Positions 61,923-64,000 of a stretch of 64,000 nt of DNA are shown here, one piece after another. Source of the DNA: Micromonospora sp. NBC_01699 (GTDB lineage Bacteria; Actinomycetota; Actinomycetes; Mycobacteriales; Micromonosporaceae); assembly GCF_036250065.1 (NCBI RefSeq), contig NZ_CP109199.1:3906001-3970000 (forward strand), written 5' to 3'. The notes under the pieces are model-generated. The model did not search any database. It was not told the origin of the DNA and saw only the letters and a program-made list of their open reading frames with translations. The first letter of the stretch is position 1; every line of letters begins with the position of its first letter. Position numbers and translations under genes: made by a program.

Positions 61923-63152
61923 TCAGATCACACCGGCGGTACGCAGGTCGGCGACCTGCCGCTCGTCGTAGCCGAGTTCACCGAGGACCTGCGCGGTGTG
62001 CTCACCGAGCAGGGGCGAACGCTCGATCTCGACGGTCGAGTCGGACAGCTTGATCGGGTTGCCAACGGTCTTGTAGACACCCCGCTCGGGGTGCTCGACC
62101 TCGACCACCGAGCCCAGTTCGGCAAGGGTGGTGTCCTCGATCAGTTCCTTGGTCGACAGGATCGGTCCGCAGGGGATGTTGTGGGCGTTGAGCTTCTCCA
62201 TGACCTCCCACTTGGTGTGCTTCTCGGTCCACTCCTCGATCAGCGCGAAGGCCTTGTCGAGTTTCGCGAGGCGTACCGCCGGGGTGTTCCAGGCCGGGTC
62301 GTCGGCGAGTTCGGGCTTGCCGATCAGCTCGGTGATCGGTTTCCAGCCCACTGGCTGGATGATCACGTAGATGTAGTCGTTCGGTCCGCCCGGTGCACAG
62401 CGCACGGCCCAGCCGGGCTGTCCGCCGCCGGAGGCGTTGCCGGAGCGCGGCACCTCGTCGCCGAACTGCTCGTTGGGGTACTCCCCCAGCGGCCCGTGCA
62501 CCAGCCTCTGCTGGTCGCGCAGCTTGACCCGGCACAGGTTGAGCACCGCGTCCTGCATGGCGACCTGGACCCGCTGGCCACGGCCGGTGTTGGTGCGCTG
62601 GTACAGCGCGGCGAGGATGCCGGCGACCAGGTGGATGCCGGTGCCGGAGTCGCCGATCTGGGCGCCGGTGGCGGTCGGCGGGCCGCCCTCGAAGCCGGTG
62701 GTGCTCATCGAGCCGGCCATCGCCTGGGCGATCACCTCGTACGCCTTGAAGTTGGCGTAGCGGCCGGGTCCGAAGCCCTTGATCGAGGCGTAGACCAGGC
62801 CGGGGTTGATCTCCTGTAGCCGCTCCCAGGGGAAGCCGAAGCGTTCCACCACACCGGGCCCGAAGTTCTCCACCAGGATGTCCACCCCGGACACCAGTGA
62901 GGTGAAGATCTCCTTGCCCTGTTCGCTCTTCATGTTGAGCGTGATGCTGCGCTTGTTGGAGTTGAGCATCGTGAAGTAGAGACTGTCCACGCCCGGCAGG
63001 TCGCGGAGCTGGGCACGGGTGATGTCCCCGGTGCCGGGTGCCTCCAACTTGATGACATCGGCGCCCATCCACGCCAGGATCTGTGTGGACGAGGGACCGG
63101 ACTGCACGTGTGTCATGTCGAGGACGCGAATGCCCTCCAGTGCCTTACCCAT
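61923..63152 (-). CDS. frc: Formyl-CoA:oxalate CoA-transferase (class III CoA-transferase)
   Basis: 409 aa. Very close to Oxalobacter Frc in motif content: [15 protein letters not shown] with the conserved Gln17, [41 protein letters not shown], the nucleophile Asp168 in [31 protein letters not shown], the glycine loop [11 protein letters not shown] and [12 protein letters not shown]. It moves CoA from formyl-CoA (or succinyl-CoA in UctC-like enzymes) to oxalate. AGGAGGT precedes the ATG. Divergent from sucC across operator block F. Heads the minus-strand series frc, CoA ligase, transporter, membrane protein, terC. Confidence 0.93.
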   Translation of the reverse strand: MGKALEGIRVLDMTHVQSGPSSTQILAWMGADVIKLEAPGTGDITRAQLRDLPGVDSLYFTMLNSNKRSITLNMKSEQGKEIFTSLVSGVDILVENFGPGVVERFGFPWERLQEINPGLVYASIKGFGPGRYANFKAYEVIAQAMAGSMSTTGFEGGPPTATGAQIGDSGTGIHLVAGILAALYQRTNTGRGQRVQVAMQDAVLNLCRVKLRDQQRLVHGPLGEYPNEQFGDEVPRSGNASGGGQPGWAVRCAPGGPNDYIYVIIQPVGWKPITELIGKPELADDPAWNTPAVRLAKLDKAFALIEEWTEKHTKWEVMEKLNAHNIPCGPILSTKELIEDTTLAELGSVVEVEHPERGVYKTVGNPIKLSDSTVEIERSPLLGEHTAQVLGELGYDERQVADLRTAGVI

Positions 63153-63269
63153 GAGCCGACCTCCTGTACGTGACCCGCCACGTGTTGCTGATCAGGGATT
63201 CAGACCCGAGGTCTGCGTTTCGCAGGTCCGGGGCTGATCGTCGAGCCATCAGCACCCTCCACGTCTCGG

Positions 63270-63336
63270 GGATTGCATACCGTATGGGGTAGGCAATATC
63301 GTGGCCCATGTAACAGCGGGGTGTCTAGGGGGTAGC
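63270..63336. repeat. Duplicated 67-nt operator/promoter block, copy F
   Basis: Second copy of the block at 55717-55783, with the dyad GCATAC-C-GTATGG at 63275-63287. It lies in the 320-nt gap between frc (minus) and sucC (plus), 117 nt from the frc start and 136 nt from the sucC start, so it could control both. I saw no other element in 63153-63472. Confidence 0.85.
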
Positions 63337-63472
63337 AGACCGAATTCGGTGAACCTTCGGAAACCGCCTCGACTCGCGGTTCGCGGATGGACCATGCCCG
63401 CTCGGAGTCCGCGACCGTCCCGCACTCGACCGGGCGCCACCACCGGTGAAGGTCAAAAGAGGGAGGCCCTCA

Positions 63473-64000
63473 GTGGATCTGTTGGAGCACCAGGCACAGG
63501 ACCTTTTCGCCAAACACGGCGTACCTGTGGGTAGGTACCGCGTTGCCACCACCGCGCAACAGGCCCGCGCGGCCGCCGCCGAGATCGGCGGCCGGGTCGT
63601 GGTGAAGGCCCAGGTGAAGACCGGGGGCCGGGGCAAGGCCGGCGGCGTCAAGCTGGCCGACGGCCCGGATTCGGCGTACGAGACGGCGGGTGCCATCCTC
63701 GGCATGGACATCAAGGGACACACCGTCGCCAAGGTGCTGGTCACCGAGGCCAGCGACATCGCCGACGAGTACTACGTCTCGCTCCTGCTCGACCGGTCCA
63801 ACCGCTCGTTCCTCGCCATGGTGTCCCGCGAGGGCGGAATGGAGATCGAACAGGTGGCGGTGGAGAAACCGGATGCGTTGATCCGGCTGCCGATCGACCC
63901 CGCCGAGGGCGTGACCACCGAGATCGCCACCCGCCTCTGCGTCGACGCCAACCTCCCGCCCGAGGTGCACGACGGCGTACGGGACGTGCTGGTCCGGCTC
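63473..64000 (+). CDS. sucC: Succinyl-CoA ligase beta subunit, N-terminal part (runs off window)
   Basis: 176 codons visible, no stop before the window edge. GTG start with AGAGGGAGG 7 nt before it. ATP-grasp domain: MDLLEHQAQDLFAKHGVPV, VVVKAQVKTGGRGKAGGVKLA, VLVTEASDIADEYYVSLLLDR, the last typical of SucC. Makes or uses succinyl-CoA with SucD. Sharing block F with frc raises the possibility that this is a dedicated ligase that supplies succinyl-CoA as CoA donor for oxalate, or a malate/oxalate-CoA ligase; the visible part cannot decide. Confidence 0.9.
   Translation, partial: MDLLEHQAQDLFAKHGVPVGRYRVATTAQQARAAAAEIGGRVVVKAQVKTGGRGKAGGVKLADGPDSAYETAGAILGMDIKGHTVAKVLVTEASDIADEYYVSLLLDRSNRSFLAMVSREGGMEIEQVAVEKPDALIRLPIDPAEGVTTEIATRLCVDANLPPEVHDGVRDVLVRL

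Noticed and set aside
63153..63472. Transposon end suggested by the duplicated 67-nt block
   Set aside because: No terminal inverted repeats or target duplication flank either copy, no transposase lies between, and both copies sit in functional promoter positions.

Overview
The window is uniformly GC-rich, with GTG and TTG starts, many ATGA and GTGA start/stop overlaps, and actinobacterial gene content: a PASTA-type Ser/Thr kinase, LCP protein, class III LanKC, MFS_3 exporter and fused receiver/TrxR. It fits the chromosome of a filamentous actinomycete, probably Micromonosporaceae; the genus is a guess from general style. I saw no insertion sequence, phage gene, tRNA, rRNA or CRISPR array.

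Layout. 1-7473: end of a receptor Ser/Thr kinase, then a cell-envelope glycopolymer set (nucleotide-sugar dehydrogenase, two SDR epimerase/decarboxylases, WecA-type phosphotransferase, LCP ligase) with an inserted pentapeptide-repeat protein. 7491-8730: a PLP desulfhydrase and a small membrane protein. 8751-13308: a SapB/RamS-type class III lanthipeptide locus, with synthetase lanKC, an overlapping 42-codon precursor gene and two RamR-like LuxR regulators, but no ABC exporter. 13468-17867: aminotransferase, two secreted or membrane hypotheticals, and a FolD/FchA-like folate pair. 17951-21072: cNMP-domain histidine kinase overlapping a receiver/TrxR-like flavoprotein. 21275-30928: glycosyltransferase, SDR, MFS, LtrA, M20 amidohydrolase, heme oxygenase with DUF2470, sugar-acid genes. 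30966-36736: secreted hydrolases and a Tat-exported carbonic anhydrase. 36994-42046: mutA-mutB-meaB. 42056-46480: sthA, LysR, selD, TrmH-type methyltransferase.

46650 to the end looks like an oxalate/glyoxylate utilisation regulon. It holds a PanE-fold reductase, an aldehyde dehydrogenase with hydroxypyruvate isomerase and glyoxylate carboligase, a GntR/FCD regulator, a second ThDP enzyme, formyl-CoA:oxalate CoA-transferase, an ADP-forming CoA ligase, an atypical Nramp-family transporter, TerC, and the start of sucC. Six GCATAC/GTATGC sites lie in front of these units, two of them inside a 67-nt block duplicated almost exactly (65/67) upstream of the second ThDP gene and between frc and sucC. 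The inferred flow is: oxalate uptake, activation by Frc, then either decarboxylation to formyl-CoA or reduction to glyoxylate, which Gcl and Hyi carry toward glycerate.

The observations I consider most original are these: the exporter-less SapB-like locus; a FolD lacking its cyclohydrolase lysine beside an FchA-like cyclohydrolase; a Gcl-like enzyme with Glu where the well-studied Gcl has Val51; an Nramp-like carrier without the metal-binding motifs inside the oxalate operon; and the duplicated operator block with two half-site spacings.
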